64,000 nucleotides of DNA from Symsagittifera roscoffensis (GCF_963678635.1 NC_087071.1:39635797-39699796); one strand, 5' to 3'; numbered from the stretch's first letter, positions 11,656 through 24,650 are shown. The notes: generated by a model from the sequence alone, not told the origin. Translations and numbers: made by a program.

Positions 11656-12375
11656 AATGTAGCTGTTGTGTAATTTGATAACTATTTTATAGATGAACTA
11701 GGTTGATTGAAAAATCAGATGCATGTCCAAATGATGGTTTTAATTAAATACGTAATTGGTTGTAAATAGGATAAGTTACTGAACCTAATGGGTATTGCTT
11801 GTGAATTTTTTGGGAAAAAAATCAAAAAGCTGTTATTTTACTTTGTGTATTTATCTTTGAAATCTAATTTATTTTGTAAAATACTGCTAATTGTTTTGTA
11901 TGAAATGTTTTTTTTTTACTTTTTGTTTAACGTCTGTTATATGGATTGTTTGCTTGGATGGTTTTATCAGAAGTTTAAATTGTTCCATCGTTCTTGTTTT
12001 ATAAAAATTAAATGAATTTTTCCAGAGTTTGTTAAACTTGGGGCTTCGTCAACGATATGTTGGATTTATTTGTTTTTGTGTAAATGCTAGATTCATAAAG
12101 TTTTTGAGAAAGCGTTTAATCTGGTACAGGTTGGAGTTGATTCGAGTTTCAATTGCGTGTTCTTTTCTTAATACTTTAATAAGTATTGTGCTTTATTTCT
12201 CAATTTAAACATCTTTGCTTTCACATTGTATATGAAATCAATGCGTTTCTTATGTTTTCTTGTCTATTCCTGGTAGATCTGCAGTTGTTTCAATTGTAGT
12301 TTGCTTTTGATTTATTTGTGGTTGACCTTTAAGTGTACTTCTTCTATAGTTATACTTCTGTCTATCTGGGTATTG

Positions 12376-13345
12376 TTAAGTATTTCGATGTGCTGATGGA
12401 CAAAACTTTCTTGATCTACTTTTATAGCTATCAATTCTAGCACTAGAGTTTTTTCGGGGTCTGTTGTTATAGTTTTTGTTAAAAAGTCGGTTTTTGGAAT
12501 AACTGCGAGACCTGTTATTTGAGTAATTCCATTTTGGTTGTTTGAATAACACGGTTACGGCTGTTTGAAGTATTTCATGATCGTTCTTTCGAATAATATC
12601 AGTTTTGATTATCCGAATATGAGCTACAAGAAATGGAATAGTGATTTCTATTGGAATCGTATCTTGAACAACATTTACTATTTTGATTATTCGGACTAAT
12701 CGATCTGCTATATCTAACTCGGAATGTTGTGAATTTCGTCTATCTAGAGATTGTCCACGAGAGATATACAAATAATTTGGCTGCGGCCTAATCTTACTAA
12801 AATTAGATGGAACTGGTTTTCTTGAACTGTTTTTTTTGAAAAAGTTTGATTGGTAAACATGTATGTTTTTTTTTCTCAGGTTTTAATAAAAAGGTTTTTT
12901 TGAATCTCTATAATTTGGTGGCCAGTTTGATCCATCTTGTTTTTGTTTGTCTGCATTTGGCGATGCTGTCCGAAACATACACTTTTTCTTATATGAGTGT
13001 TTTCCTAAAAAGTTTGGGTCGTTTTCATTAGTATTTAGAATTTGAATGATTTTTTCTGCTAAAAATTATCAGATTCTCGGATTTTATTAACATGTGACGT
13101 TGTTGTCTAAATAATTTTGACATGCTATAAAATTAAGTTTTTTGTTTCCGCTAGCTTGATTGTGATTTCTGCTTGTTCTAATTTGTCTACCACATTGCGG
13201 AAATCTATGTCTGGTTCTCGAATGGATGACGAAAGCGATGTTCTCTTTTTTATTGCTTATTTTTGAACTGTGGCCTTAAGGTAATCATTTGAAATTCTGT
13301 CATTTAAATTATCATGTGTGTTTAGAGAATATGGCATAGTGTGAG
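12376..13345 (-). pseudogene. Gag remnant (copy B)
   Basis: 12771-12376 is a 131-residue frame that differs from copy A by a few residues (RGQSLDRR for RGRSLDRR, IVNVVQ for IVKVVQ), with the same Arg/Ser/Asn-rich basic part. The SIREPDIDF segment lies further upstream on the minus strand near 13230. The frame break between these parts matches copy A, so it predates the tandem duplication. Confidence 0.6.
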
Positions 13346-14282
13346 GTTATAATACTCATACATGGTAGATAGTGATCTTTTGGTTTTCAGAATATTCAGT
13401 ATTTACAATTTTCACCAAACTTCAGTATAATAAAATGGGCGATAAAAAATTTTCGACCCGAGTAGCCGCAGATTTATGCTAGCTTTTGTAGCCTTTTGAA
13501 ACGCAAGGTATCGTATTCTTTTGATCAAAAAAAATTATTTATTGGTGGCTCTATGCAGCTTTTGAGAATTTTATGACTCGCACTTCAAAATTTTTGAGAA
13601 ACTATGAAATCGGCATTTGAATCCTCAAATACATCAGACTTTCAGAATCAACTTTTTGAAATTTAAACGGCATTTTATTTTGATGGTTCACGTAAATTTT
13701 CAAATCTTTAAAATCAGGACTAAATTTTCGTTACTAAAACTGAGGGGTTTACAAACGAAGAGAAAAAAATCCATTTATCTCTTGGAGTTGATACTTTTTT
13801 TATTTGGTCTTTATTTTTTCCTTTTCTCCGATTTTTCATTTTGAATTGATTCGAATTCAATGTTTTTCTATTCCTTATCAAGAGTGACACAATATTTGCT
13901 AGTTATGACAAAAAAACTAAAATTAAATTTATAATTTGTTCATGCTCGCCTTACAGCCGTTTTAATTTTCTATTCTTTCACATTTGCATCTAATGAATCC
14001 CAACCAAAACAGTATAGCAGTTTGATTTGTTAATTATGTTACTGTCAGGATGAAACTGAGAAGTTTATTCTATTTCTCCACTTTTACTCGTGGCGTGTTT
14101 GTGTAAAACACAAAAAAGACTAGTGTTTGATTTGAAAAGGGCACAAAATTTAGCTTGTGTACGACAAAAAATTTCCACATCATCATGTTATGTAATAAAT
14201 GAAAAATAAAACTGGGTAAGGATATTTGAAAACGTAGTTTGAACAGGTTTTGAGCTGTAAAATCTCGGTTAAAAACTCAAAA

Positions 14283-15363
14283 TCTCAATCAGACAAGAAG
14301 AAGCCAGCATGCTGTCACTGCAATTTTGAAAAGCAAATCCCAATAAATCAACTCGCCACTTTATTGGAATCTGGATTCGACGATGATGAGTAAAACTAAA
14401 ATCAAGACATCGAGTAACACTTGGATCAAATCGTCTATCATATCAAGGAAGAGAAGGATACAGGAAAAGCTCCAGAATCATTCGAAAGAAAGTGAATGAC
14501 TCAAAATATTTCACTTCAAATTTTAACGATTTGACTTCAAATTTAGCTAAATTGCCTTTTTTCAAAAAATTAACCTAACTCTTCTTCAGAAAACCAATAA
14601 TGATGTCAGTATCGAACAACTGTCCATCCAAAAAAGGTGTGAGTTATAGTATTGCAAATAAAACACGGACTTAAAAGAATAATGATTCAGTTGCTTACCT
14701 CAGATTAGATTGGACTACTGTCCTCTTTACAGTTGTCAAACAATTAAAAGCTAGTCCGATTTTTTTCATTAATTCAAATTGCATTCTTTTTAAAATATTC
14801 AAAACTTTTTCAAAAATTTTTGGTCGGGTATCAAAAAATTAGTGTCGGCATTAAAAAACAGACATTAAAGCGATAACATTCCGGTCTTTTAGGATCCTTA
14901 AAAAAACACAAAACAGTAGAAGACTAGCAACTGAAAGACGGAATGATAAAGGTTTTTTTAATTTTGAAAAATTCAAAAATGAGACTACTGAAAATTTTTA
15001 AAAGACCGGAAGCTGAAACAGATATCCGATGAACAAAGACTATGATTTTTAAAAATTAGACAAGTGTCCTTTGAAACATACTTGTTTAAGACTGGACCTG
15101 TCGAAAATCCTTTTTAATGTTTGTTGCACCCAATTTCAAAGCTCAGTTGAGTTAATCTTTTCTGGAATAATTTTTCTGTCTTTCTTTTGTTTCTTTTTAT
15201 TTAAGAATTTTCTTAATATACGATCTTAGAGTTTTTATAAATTCTTGAAAAATAAAAGGAGCAACCTAGATCCAAACGAACTGATGATTCAATACTCTGT
15301 CGAGGTATAGGTGGACAAATCAATCGACAATGTAGACCCCAGTAATGACCCCAACCCTATAGG
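14283..15363 (+). pseudogene. Exon-like segments on the strand opposite the element (copy B)
   Basis: Duplicate of copy A 8100-9180: CCHC-bearing segment at about 14283-14390, HLDQIVYHIKEEKD at about 14420, short exon at about 14590 and DPNELMIQYS...VDKSIDNVDPSND at 15260-15363, in the same order and with the same stops. Differences from A are single bases. Confidence 0.33.
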
Positions 15364-15608
15364 TACTATGAAAAATGTTCAAAAAATGCCTAAAACATTT
15401 ATATTTAACTATCCATTCTATAAATCACACCCTTTTCCAAATGAAATTTAAACTAGAGCTATTTTCATGAATTTGAACGTTCTTAGGTGATATTTATAAT
15501 TTAGGCTAGATTACTAAGCAATCAATCATCAATGGTTGCTTATTAAAACCATTAGGAACAAATTGACTGTAAGTCAGGATCGGCAGGGCTTCATTGCTTA
15601 TAAGAGTT

Positions 15609-16999
15609 TGTAGATTTAGGGGATTGCTTTTCTAGGTTCGTTCTCTCTTTCCCAACGGCACCGCAAAGACGTCAACTGGGCAGTGAATTCAGTGGGGCGA
15701 CCGAAATTCACTGCTATCTAAAATCCCGAAAGGGTTCTTTTGGTGGCATATAATTAAAATGTCAAATCAAAAAATAAAACTCTAATATTTTTGGCACAAT
15801 TTCCTACTTGCAAATAACATCCAACTAACGCAACTAACACTAAACTGTTCTCTTTCTCTAGAGAACCTCTGATGGGAACCAACTACTCCTAATACTAGCT
15901 AACAATTGTTCTGACTTCTAAAGGCTTTCAGGTACTTATCTTTCTGTACACTTAGTTTTGGTCAAGTCACGCCCTTCCCTATCAGTCGTGACATCCGCTT
16001 AAATCAGGCGTCCGCACATGTTTTAAGAATTTATCTCTCCCCCTGTAAATTCTGCCACGTGCCAACTTCGGTTTCTTTTATTAACCTTTTCACGCTTATT
16101 AGATACTCGGTATGCGTTATAGGTAACAACTTGACCAAGCAAACAATTTTCATACGATACTAATCAGCTAATTCCTGACCTCAGTGACTTCAGCTATCGA
16201 GTTCCACTCAATTTCCAAACCATGCTATCTCTATCTTTACTCAGTGACCCTCCCAAGTTCTTTATTTTAACTATCACAATTTTCATGCTGCTCTACCTCC
16301 CAATATATGAGTTTTCATCCTAACTTTTAGCAAGGTGACCCAATCTCTTTTCCATGGTTAGGGCCGGGGAATACGCCAGTTTGCGGTGTTAGTCTCAGGG
16401 ACTTCTATGCAATTTTGGGCTCAAGACGCCCAGGGGTCAACTTGAATTCAACCAGGGGTCAACCGAGGTCAAACTTACATTTTTAGGCTCAGAAACCCAT
16501 GGGGGTTCTAACTATCAAATCCATCCAGTTTCCTTTAATACTTCAAGTTGTTGCCCCATTTCTAATGTGCATTATCACTTCTTACGAAAAAAAGCTATTA
16601 ACACCGGAAGGAGTCACCGGAGAGGTTTCACTCAGAAGGGGTCTTTTTTCGAAGTTTGTATCATATGTCGATTGACGCAAAAAAATCTTATGTCAAAAAA
16701 ATTATTTTGCGTAATCTTCCGGTCTAAAGGGCGTTTTTTCAAGTGCTTATAGTTTCCGATCCACCCACTGGATTTGGTTCAAATTGTAATGCAAGATGTA
16801 TCTTGCCATTACCTATCATCATTCCAAGTTTCAGCTCCAAGTGATCATTGGAGGCCGAGAAACGACTTCGGATTTTAGGGGTTGGTTTGCTTACTTATGG
16901 CATAAAACCGGAAGTAGGGTTCCTATAGGTCTGGGGTTCCGAATAAAAGCTTCCCTCATTTAGACCTACAACAAACCACAACTTGAGCCCAATACCGCC
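15609..16999 (-). repeat. Y2: LTR copy, broken at its right end
   Basis: Matches 24895-26650, from TGTAGATTTAGGGG to AATACCGCC at 16991-16999, with an internal deletion (about 16285) of the segment present in Y3 at about 25555-25920. At 17000 it passes directly into the left end of X copy C, whereas Y3 continues with CTCTTGTTTCCGAG. The break is therefore the duplication junction. The ORF at 16567-16752 inside it has no recognisable product. Confidence 0.8.
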
Positions 17000-18079
17000 G
17001 AATTATTAAATCTTACCTAGAGCACTATGATTATTTCATTTTCATTGCTACATATAGCTTTTATAGCATTGGAGTATGCAGTTAGAGTCTTAAAACAAAA
17101 TTTCCTAATGTTTCATTATTTGTTTTTGTTTTACTCAATGTTTTCAGAGAATTTATTGGGTAAATTTAAAAAGAAACTGTGAAACAGACTTATAAATTAC
17201 ACTTATAAACTGTAAAAATTGTGAGTGAATGATTGGGAATTGATTAGTAATCTTTAAAATTAAAAATTCAAATATCTTGAGGGTCAGGTTCAGAAAAAGT
17301 CCATTGAGGAAGTTACTGTTGCTTGTGTGTTATTGTGTCAAAAGTTTCGCATGCCTTCGATCAACAATTTTAGAGCGTTAACATGATCATAAAATTTCAA
17401 GTGGTTGGATGATGTTAACTTCTTCAGGTGTTGCGAAAAACTCATATCTAGTGTCTTGGATTAGGTTATATAATTTTTGATTTCTTTCAAAGTGCGATAA
17501 TTTCTAATAAGGCGATTTCAACTAGTTGGATGTTTTCAGGCGGGATAATGATGGGACGGTAGTCTTCAGGGGGAAATTCATTGTTGAGAGGGATAAATAT
17601 ATCCATATAGCTGACGGGATCATAATTGCGGAGGATGCCGTGAAATTAGGTATACTTTAAGCAAAATGAGATGTTAAGAAATTATGGTGACGTAGATTTG
17701 GAGTTAATAAACATATAGAATTGATGAAGATTTCGAGATGACGAAGTATTGGGGGATGGCGTTTTAGAAGTCTGCATTGTTTATCTAAGTCTTTTAGTTT
17801 AGTTTTCAGCATGATTTCGTGTGAACAATTAAAATCACGTTTTTAGGGACTAGAAATTAAAATGCTTTTTAATAGTAACCGAATTTGCTAAAGTATGGTT
17901 TCCTTGGTGTTTTGAAGTGCTTTGTTGATTACATGAGTAAATTTCTTACTATATCTCTGTCAAAGATAAAATCAGTTTTGATCATGAACTTTTTCTGTTA
18001 GTTGCGAGTTTACTGTGGGGTCAGTGTCATACGGTGAGTCGTCCATGTAACGAATGACTGTGTGATCTTGGTGTGTTAT

Positions 18080-19157
18080 TCAAAACCGATAAGATTTTTG
18101 TACATTGAAGCGGTTGAGTGTTTGTGATAAGCCAATGTAGGTAAAATGATTTAAGTTTAGAGCATTTTTGAGTTGGTGAATGTTTGTGTCACAGAGTTCA
18201 TCATCGTCGGTTGTTTTTTTAAACGAAATTTTGGTTGGGTTATTAAAAGTGTAGAAAGAGTTCAAGGAAAGGTTGGGAGAAGGAAAATTCATCGAAGTAT
18301 TGGGCTTGTCGGGCCTGGTTTGCGTTATTTAGTGTATGAAAATTGAGGGGAGAAGGTAAGGTTTCCAACTAAAATTTTGGTGTGTCAGCGAGACGGGATG
18401 ATTACTTCGAACCAGTCCAGATAATGATGTGTTATTGTGGTATTGGGGCAAGTTATGATGTGTTATTGGGGTATTTTCGTTTCATAAGAATGTTATTGGG
18501 TTATTGGGGCAAGTTATGATGTGTTATTGGGGTATTTTCGTTTCATAAGAATACGTTGTGCGCTGGTACGGCATTGTGGATGGATGATGTAGATGATTCT
18601 AAGCTCGAACCAGATGGAGTTTTTTGATGAATAGCGAGTACGTTTGTTGTTGATTTTTAAGGAAATTGTCAAGATAAGGCTCAAGTTGGTCATGAGCATG
18701 GGACTATGGACATCGGAGGCATGACTGAAAAGAGGAGAAAGAATGGGGGTAGCAGCAGTGAATAAGAGCTCTAAGTGGAATTTATTACGGGGTTGGAAGA
18801 GTTATAGGTTGTAAATGTGGTTGCAAAAATAGTGGGGCTTTTCTCGGAATCTAAAATTTCAACAAATGTATCAATTGCAGGAATTTTTGAACTGGGTTTA
18901 ATGTCAAAAATAGTTTGCATTGAGTCCTCAGAGCTCAATTGTGGTGAGATAGATAAAAACTGGGGCTAAAAATGGCTAGGATAGAAGAGGTGAGGTCTGA
19001 GATGGATACTGTAAGATAAACGAGTAGATGATTGGGGTTGAGTTGGTTGACTCAATGAAGGTGTGGACTGGGGATTTTTTAAGGGGGTTGACAGGTGGGG
19101 AAATTTTATTGGTTTTAGGTCAGCTATATCGGTTTTTTTTTGGTTATATTTTGTCAA
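18080..19157 (-). pseudogene. Proline-rich/basic ORF remnants (copy C)
   Basis: Three minus-strand open segments. 19157-18966 is Pro-rich (LKNPQSTPSLSQPTQPQSS), 18699-18514 is basic, and 18292-18080 (NFPSPNLSLNSFYTFNNPTK...DDDELCDTNIHQLKNAL) reaches beyond what is visible in copy A. They are separated by stops. A 61-bp direct repeat interrupts the region at about 18431-18551. No domain recognised; they lie where sequence downstream of integrase should be. Confidence 0.38.
18431..18551. repeat. 61-bp tandem duplication specific to copy C
   Basis: GGGGCAAGTTATGATGTG begins at 18445 and again at 18506, and both are followed by TTATTGGGGTATTTTCG and TTTCATAAGAAT. Copy A has a single version at about 215-265. 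Confidence 0.75.
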
Positions 19158-20099
19158 TTGGTTAAGAAAAATTTGTGTTCTTGGTAACTTTCTTCGTCAA
19201 AAAGTATTATCAAAAAATCTGCGAATTCAAATGCGATTAGTGTTTTCTTTTACCTTTATGAAGGGTCAAAATGAGGAAAACTACTTAAAATAGGAAAATG
19301 ATGAAAACATCCGAAAGTCTACTTTATTTAACATTTTTTGATCGTTTATGAAAAAAAAGTACCTTTATTATCGTACCTGGTTAGTTGATCGATGATTTTT
19401 TAAAGAAAAGCTTAGGTCTGAAGAACTTTAAGTATGTTCATTATGAATTCTAAAATTTGCTAAGAAAAAACAAAAATTGATGACACTTTTTTCAGGGTCC
19501 AATTTTTGATACTTTTTGAGTTTATCAGTTGTTAAATTGACTGTGCGTGTGAAGGAGATTTTTTGAAATTCTAGAGCTGACAATGGTTTTTTGTCTATTG
19601 GGTAATTTAAATCAAATATCTCATTTATGGTCTATTTTTTCGTTGTTGTCTAATGCCGCTGCTGAATTTATTGTATCAATTAAGTTTTGTCTTTCAATTA
19701 ACAGAAATTATTGTTTAAGTTGTGGGTTTTTTTATGTGATTTCGATTGTGTAGATTCTTTATTCGTGATGATATTGGTGAAGGCCTAAATAAGTTTTTCC
19801 TAAAAATCAACATCACAATGATTCTTTTGGCAACGTGAGTGAAGTGGAAACTGTTCTAAATTGTTTATTTGATTAGTATCAGAGTCGTTTTTAACTGCAT
19901 TTTCAAATTCTATGTTTATGTTAAAGTTTTATGGTGATTCTACAGTTGTTTTTTGTTTAAGTAGTCCAGATAATATATCTTTGCCTGCTGATAAAATTAT
20001 GAGTTAGTTTGGAAAGTTCATTTGAAAAAATGAAATCTTCATTACCTATGGTTAGTATTAGATTTTTGTGTTTCAAGAAAGATAAGGGATTGAAGATAA

Positions 20100-21091
20100 C
20101 TAAAAAGAACTGTTGGTTGTTTTACTCCCAGGATTAAAAAACTCATTTCTTGTTAATTTGTATGTTTTACCTGTATATTCTCTCATAAGCAAGGAGAGTC
20201 GTAGTTCTGCTTGAGTGGAAGTTCGTGAATTTGGTAATGTCAAAAAAAAACATTTTATTTGTGCCTTGTGATGTGAAAAGGCTGTCATAATTCCAATGTT
20301 AGATGCGTCGCACATGGCAACGAATGGTTGATTTAAGTCTGTAACAGTGTTCGATATCTGTTAAAAGTGTTTTATTTCGTCAAAACGTTTTCGATTTTCT
20401 AGATTCCACTCAAAAATGTTTTGTTGACGTAGTAAAATTTAAAATGGTCGAAATTTTAAATGCATCTAAAACATAAACATATTTGCCTAAAACATTAACC
20501 TTCCAATGAATTCTTGGATTTACTTTTTGTTAAATAGTGGTTGAAGTTATCAGATTTCCTCTACTCCTGATTTTGAAGTTGTTATTGTTTTTCCTTCAAT
20601 GATATGTCCTAAAACTTTTACACGGGTAAGAAAAAATGTGATTTATCTGGAGTTGCTCTCATTTATATTTATGAACACTTCATCTTTTGCTTGCGATTGT
20701 AAGCAATTATCGGCCAATAAAATGATAATGTTTTTACTTCAGATTAGTGGTCTAGGTTCATCGATTAGAGAGTTTAGATATCTAGAGTGTAATACTGTTT
20801 TAAAGAAATCGCCTTTTGGGAGAATAACTACAGGGTTTCTGAATGAATGTTTTGAACCTGTGGAATGTTTTCGTATTAATCAATGAAACCCAAAATCTGT
20901 TTATTTTGTCTTATAAATGTATTGGAGCTTTACTGGCATTTTTTTTGAAACCTGCGTTGTACTTAAGTGAAAGATGTTTTGGGGAAAATTTTTTCCGACA
21001 TCAAAGTTTGATGTTGCATAAACCACATTTTAATCATAATCTGCTAATTTTCAAAAATTTATTAAATCATTCAGGAGTGTTGGAAACTTAA
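20100..21091 (-). pseudogene. RT-RNase H remnant (copy C)
   Basis: RNase H start MCDASNIGIMTAF and QAELRLSLLMREYT lie in 20315-20100. RT fingers and thumb are antisense to the plus ORF 20599-20886 (KGDFFKTVLHSR and IIEGK-type motifs on the minus strand). The palm is missing, as in A and B. It is more diverged than A is from B; a one-base loss in the HHKAQ region shifts the frame. Confidence 0.65.
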
Positions 21092-21096
21092 CGTTT

Positions 21097-21501
21097 TTAA
21101 AAAAACTGTTTTTCAATTGTATTTTTTAAAAATTTAAATATGTGTTTCAAAAAAGAGTTTTTTGAAATAATCTCTGTTTTTTTTCGATTCATTAGCAATT
21201 TTATCAATTTATGATAATTATTACGATTCATTAACAATAATTTTTCGTTAAGTATTGCAGAATATAAAAAACTGAATAGGAGCTTTACAATATCGTTTAC
21301 TCTATATGTTTTCTCTTGAGTAGGGTATAAAATTGCGTTTGTTTCGCAATGTTTTAATAGTCCTAATGGAAGTGCGATTTTATACGGATATTTATTGTAT
21401 ATATGTTCTGCTATTACGTCTGTGTTTAGGTTTTTTGTAGATTTAATAGAAGAAAATTTTACCCTAAAAATTGTGATTAGGTTGGTTTCAAGGTCAGACA
21501 T
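21097..21501 (-). pseudogene. Gag-Pol linker region (copy C), longest open version
   Basis: 134-residue open frame with an ATG start: MSDLETNLITIF, then NKYPYKIALPLGLLKHCE, YPTQEKTYRVND, a hydrophobic LLFSFLYSAIL stretch and a Lys/Asn-rich tail. It matches the start of the plus-strand element's segment at 56704. It lies just upstream of RT on the minus strand. It could be the N-terminus of Pol or the protease region. The hydrophobic stretch and lack of a clear D-S/T-G leave its role open. Confidence 0.5.
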
Positions 21502-22003
21502 ATGTAGTTGTTGCGTAATTTGATAACCATTTTATATATGAAATAGGTTGATTGAAAAATCAGATGCATGTCCAAATGATGGTTTTAAATATATACGTAA
21601 TTGGTTATAAATTACTCAACCTAATGGGTATTGCTTGTGAAGTTTTTGGGAAAAAAATCAAAAAGCTGTTATTTTACTTTGTGTATTTATCTTTGAAATC
21701 TAATTTATTTTGTAAAATACTGCTAATTGTTTTGTATGAAATGTTATTTTTTTACTTTTTGTTTAACGTCTGTTATATGGATTGTTTGCTTGGATGGTTT
21801 TATCAGAAGTTTGAATTGTTCCATCGGTTTTTTTTTTACAAGAATTAAATGATTTTTCCATAGTTTGTTAAACTTGGGGCTTCGTCAACGATATGTTGGA
21901 TTTATTTATTTTGGTGTCATTTCTAGATTCATAAAATTTTTGAGATATCGTTTAATCTGGTAATGGTTGGTGTTGATTCGAGTTTCTTTTTTGTGTTCTT
22001 TCC

Positions 22004-23150
22004 TTAATATTTTAATAAGTATTGTGCTTTCTTTCTCAATTTAAACATCTTTGCTTTCACATTGTACATGGAATCAACGCGTTTCTTATGTTTTCTTGTC
22101 TCTTCCTGGTAGATCTGGAGTTGTTTCAATTGTAGTTTGCTTTTGATATATTTGTGGTTGACATTTAAGTGTACTTCTTCTATAGTTATAATTATGTCTA
22201 TCTGGGTTTTGTTAAGTATTTCGATGTAGTGATTGAGAAAACTTTTCTGATCTGCTTTGATAGCTATCAATTCTAGCACTAGAGTTTTTACAGGGTCTGT
22301 TGTTATAGTTTTTGTTAAAAGGTCGGTTTTTGGAATGGTTGAGAGATCTGTTATTTGAGTAATTCCATTTTGGTTGTTTAAATAACACGGTTATGGCTGT
22401 TTGAAGTGTTTCATGATCGATCTTTCGATTAAAATCGGTTTTGAGTATCCGAATATGAACTACAAGAATTGGAATAGTGACTTCTATCAGAATCGTATCT
22501 TGAACAACTTTTACTATATTGATTATTCGGACTAATCGATCCACTATATCTAACTTGTGATAAATGTTGTGAATTTCGTCTATCTAGAGATCGTCCACGA
22601 GAGGTAAACGAATAATTTGGTTGCGGCCTGCTCTTACTAAAAATAGATGGAACTGGTTTTCTTGAACTATTTTTTTTTGAAAAAATTTGATTGGTAAACA
22701 TGGATGTTTTTTTCAGGTTTTCAAAAAAAGATTTTTTTTGGTTCTCTATGTTTTGGAGGCAAGTTTGATTCATCTTGTTTTTTTTGTCTGCATTTGACAA
22801 TGCTGTCCAAAATGTACACTATTTCCTAAATGAGTGTTTTCCTACAAAGCTTGGGTCGTTTTCATTAGTATTCAGAATTTGAATGATTTTTTCTGCTAAA
22901 AAATCATCAGATTCTCGGATTTTATTAACATGTGTCGTTGTTGCTAAAAAAATTTTGACATGCTATAAAATTAAGTTTTTTGTTTCCGCTAGCTTGATTG
23001 TGATTTCTACTTATTCTAATTTGTCTATCACTTTGCGGAAATCTATGTCTGGTTGTCGAATTGATGACGAAAGCGATGTTCTCTTTTTTATTGCTTATTT
23101 TTGAACTGTGGCCTTAAGGTAATCATTTGAATTTCTGTCATTTTATTATC
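22004..23150 (-). pseudogene. Gag remnant (copy C)
   Basis: Three overlapping minus-strand frames. 22800-22429 has NADKKNKMNQTCLQNIENQ, FTSRGRSLDRRNSQH and a Ser/Tyr-rich RS-like stretch. 22544-22212 has the basic NRSLNHSKNRPFNKNYNN part. 22279-22004 has a Lys/Gln/Glu-rich, coiled-coil-like tail (HKYIKSKLQLKQLQIYQEETRK). In copy C the Gag frames extend further than in A or B, but frameshifts join them. The DIDF-type capsid-side segment lies at about 23050. Confidence 0.6.
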
Positions 23151-24546
23151 ATGTATATTTAGAGAATATGGAATAGTGTGAGGTTATAATACTCATACAT
23201 GGTAGATAGTGATCTTTTACCTCTCACCAATTTTCGGTATTTACAATTTTCACCAAGTTTCAGCATAATAAAATGGGCGAAAAAAAAATTTCCGACACGG
23301 GTCGCCGCAGATTTATGCTAGCTTTTGTAGCCTTTTGAAACGCAAGGTATCCTATTCGTTTGACCAAAAAAAGTATTTATTGGTGGCTCTATGCAGCTTT
23401 TGAGAATTTTATGACTCGCACTTCAAAATTTTGGTGAAACTATGAAATCGGCATTTGAATCCTTAAACACATCAGACTTTCAGAATGAATTTTTTGAAAA
23501 CTGTACGGCATATTATTTTGATTGTTCACCTAAAATTTCAAATCATTAAAATCAGGACGAAGTTTTCGTTACTAAAACTGAGGGGTTTACAAACGAAGAG
23601 AAAAAAATCCATTTATCTCTTGGAGATTGATACTTTTTTTATTTGGTCTTTATTTTTTCCTTTTCTCCAATTTATCATTTTGAATTGATTCGAATTCAAT
23701 GTTTTTCTATCCTTATCAAGAGTGATACAAAATTTGCTAGTTATGACAAAAAAACTAAAACTAAACTTATAATTTGTTCATTCTCGCCTTACAGCCGTTT
23801 CAATTTTCTATTCGTTCACATTTGCATCTAATGAATCCCAACCAAAACAGTATAGCAGTTTGATTTGTTAATTATGTTACGGTCAGGATGAAACTGAGAA
23901 ATTTATTCTATTTCTCTACTAACTGTCCATCCAAAAAGTTATAGTATTGCAGATAAAACACGGACTTAAAAGAATAATGATTTAATTGCTTACCTAAGAT
24001 TAGATTGGACTACTGTCCTCTTTACCGTTGTCAAACAATTAAATGCTAGTCCGATTTTTTTCATTATTTCAAATTGCATTCTTTTTAAAAAATAAACAAT
24101 TTTTCAAAAATTTTTGATCGGGTATCAAAAAGTTTGTGTCGGCAGTAAAAAACAGACATTAAAGCGATAAGATTCCGGTCTTTTTGGATCCTAAAAAAGA
24201 CACAAAAAAAATAGAAGACCTGCAACTGAAAGACGGAATGATGAATGTATTTTTAAAATTGAAAAATTCAAAAATGAGACTGAAAATTTTTCCGGAAGCT
24301 GAAACAGATATCCGATGAAAAAAGGCTATGATTTTTAAAAATTCGACAAAAGTCCTTTGAAGCATATTTGTTTAAGATTGGTTCTGTCAAAAACACTTTA
24401 AAATTTTTGTTGCACTCCAATTTCAAAGCTCAGTTGAGTTAATCTTTTCCGGAATAGTTTTTCTGTCTTTCTTTTGTTTCTTTTTATTTAAGAATTTTAT
24501 TAATATACGATCTTAGAATTTTTATAAATTCTTGAAAAATAAAAGG

Positions 24547-24650
24547 AGCAAACTGGATCCAAACGAACTGATGATGCAATACTCTGATGAGGAATAGGTG
24601 GACAAATCAATCGAAAATGTAGACCCCAGTAATGACCCCAACCCTATAGG
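24547..24650 (+). pseudogene. Exon-like segment 4 (copy C)
   Basis: Reads KLDPNELMMQYSDEE, a TAG stop, then VDKSIENVDPSNDPNPIG and a possible donor GTACAAAG. Substitutions relative to copy A are partly conservative (ID to IE, SVEV to SDEE), as expected if the segment was once coding. Segments 1-2 of this putative gene are deleted in copy C. Confidence 0.33.

Larger units (their letters stand above)
9680..15608 (-). repeat. Repeat X, copy B (tandem duplicate of copy A)
   Basis: Matches copy A 3497-9425 at a constant offset of 6,183 bp with only scattered single-base differences, so it is a recent duplicate. It starts inside the RT/RNase H flank of X and therefore lacks the integrase and proline-rich parts found at 1-3496. 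Its right edge continues into Y2 without interruption, as in copy C. Confidence 0.85.
3497..15857. repeat. 6,183-bp direct tandem duplication (3497-9674 and 9680-15857)
   Basis: Checked at several anchors: TTTTTGATACTTTCTGAG at 3497 and 9680, TGTAGATTTAGGGG at 9426 and 15609, and the gag ORF at 6192 and 12376 (about 6,184 with a small indel). The junction between units is TCTCTAG, then the filler TTTCC, then unit 2. After unit 2 the sequence runs on into the rest of the LTR (Y2), which unit 1 lacks. Confidence 0.88.
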
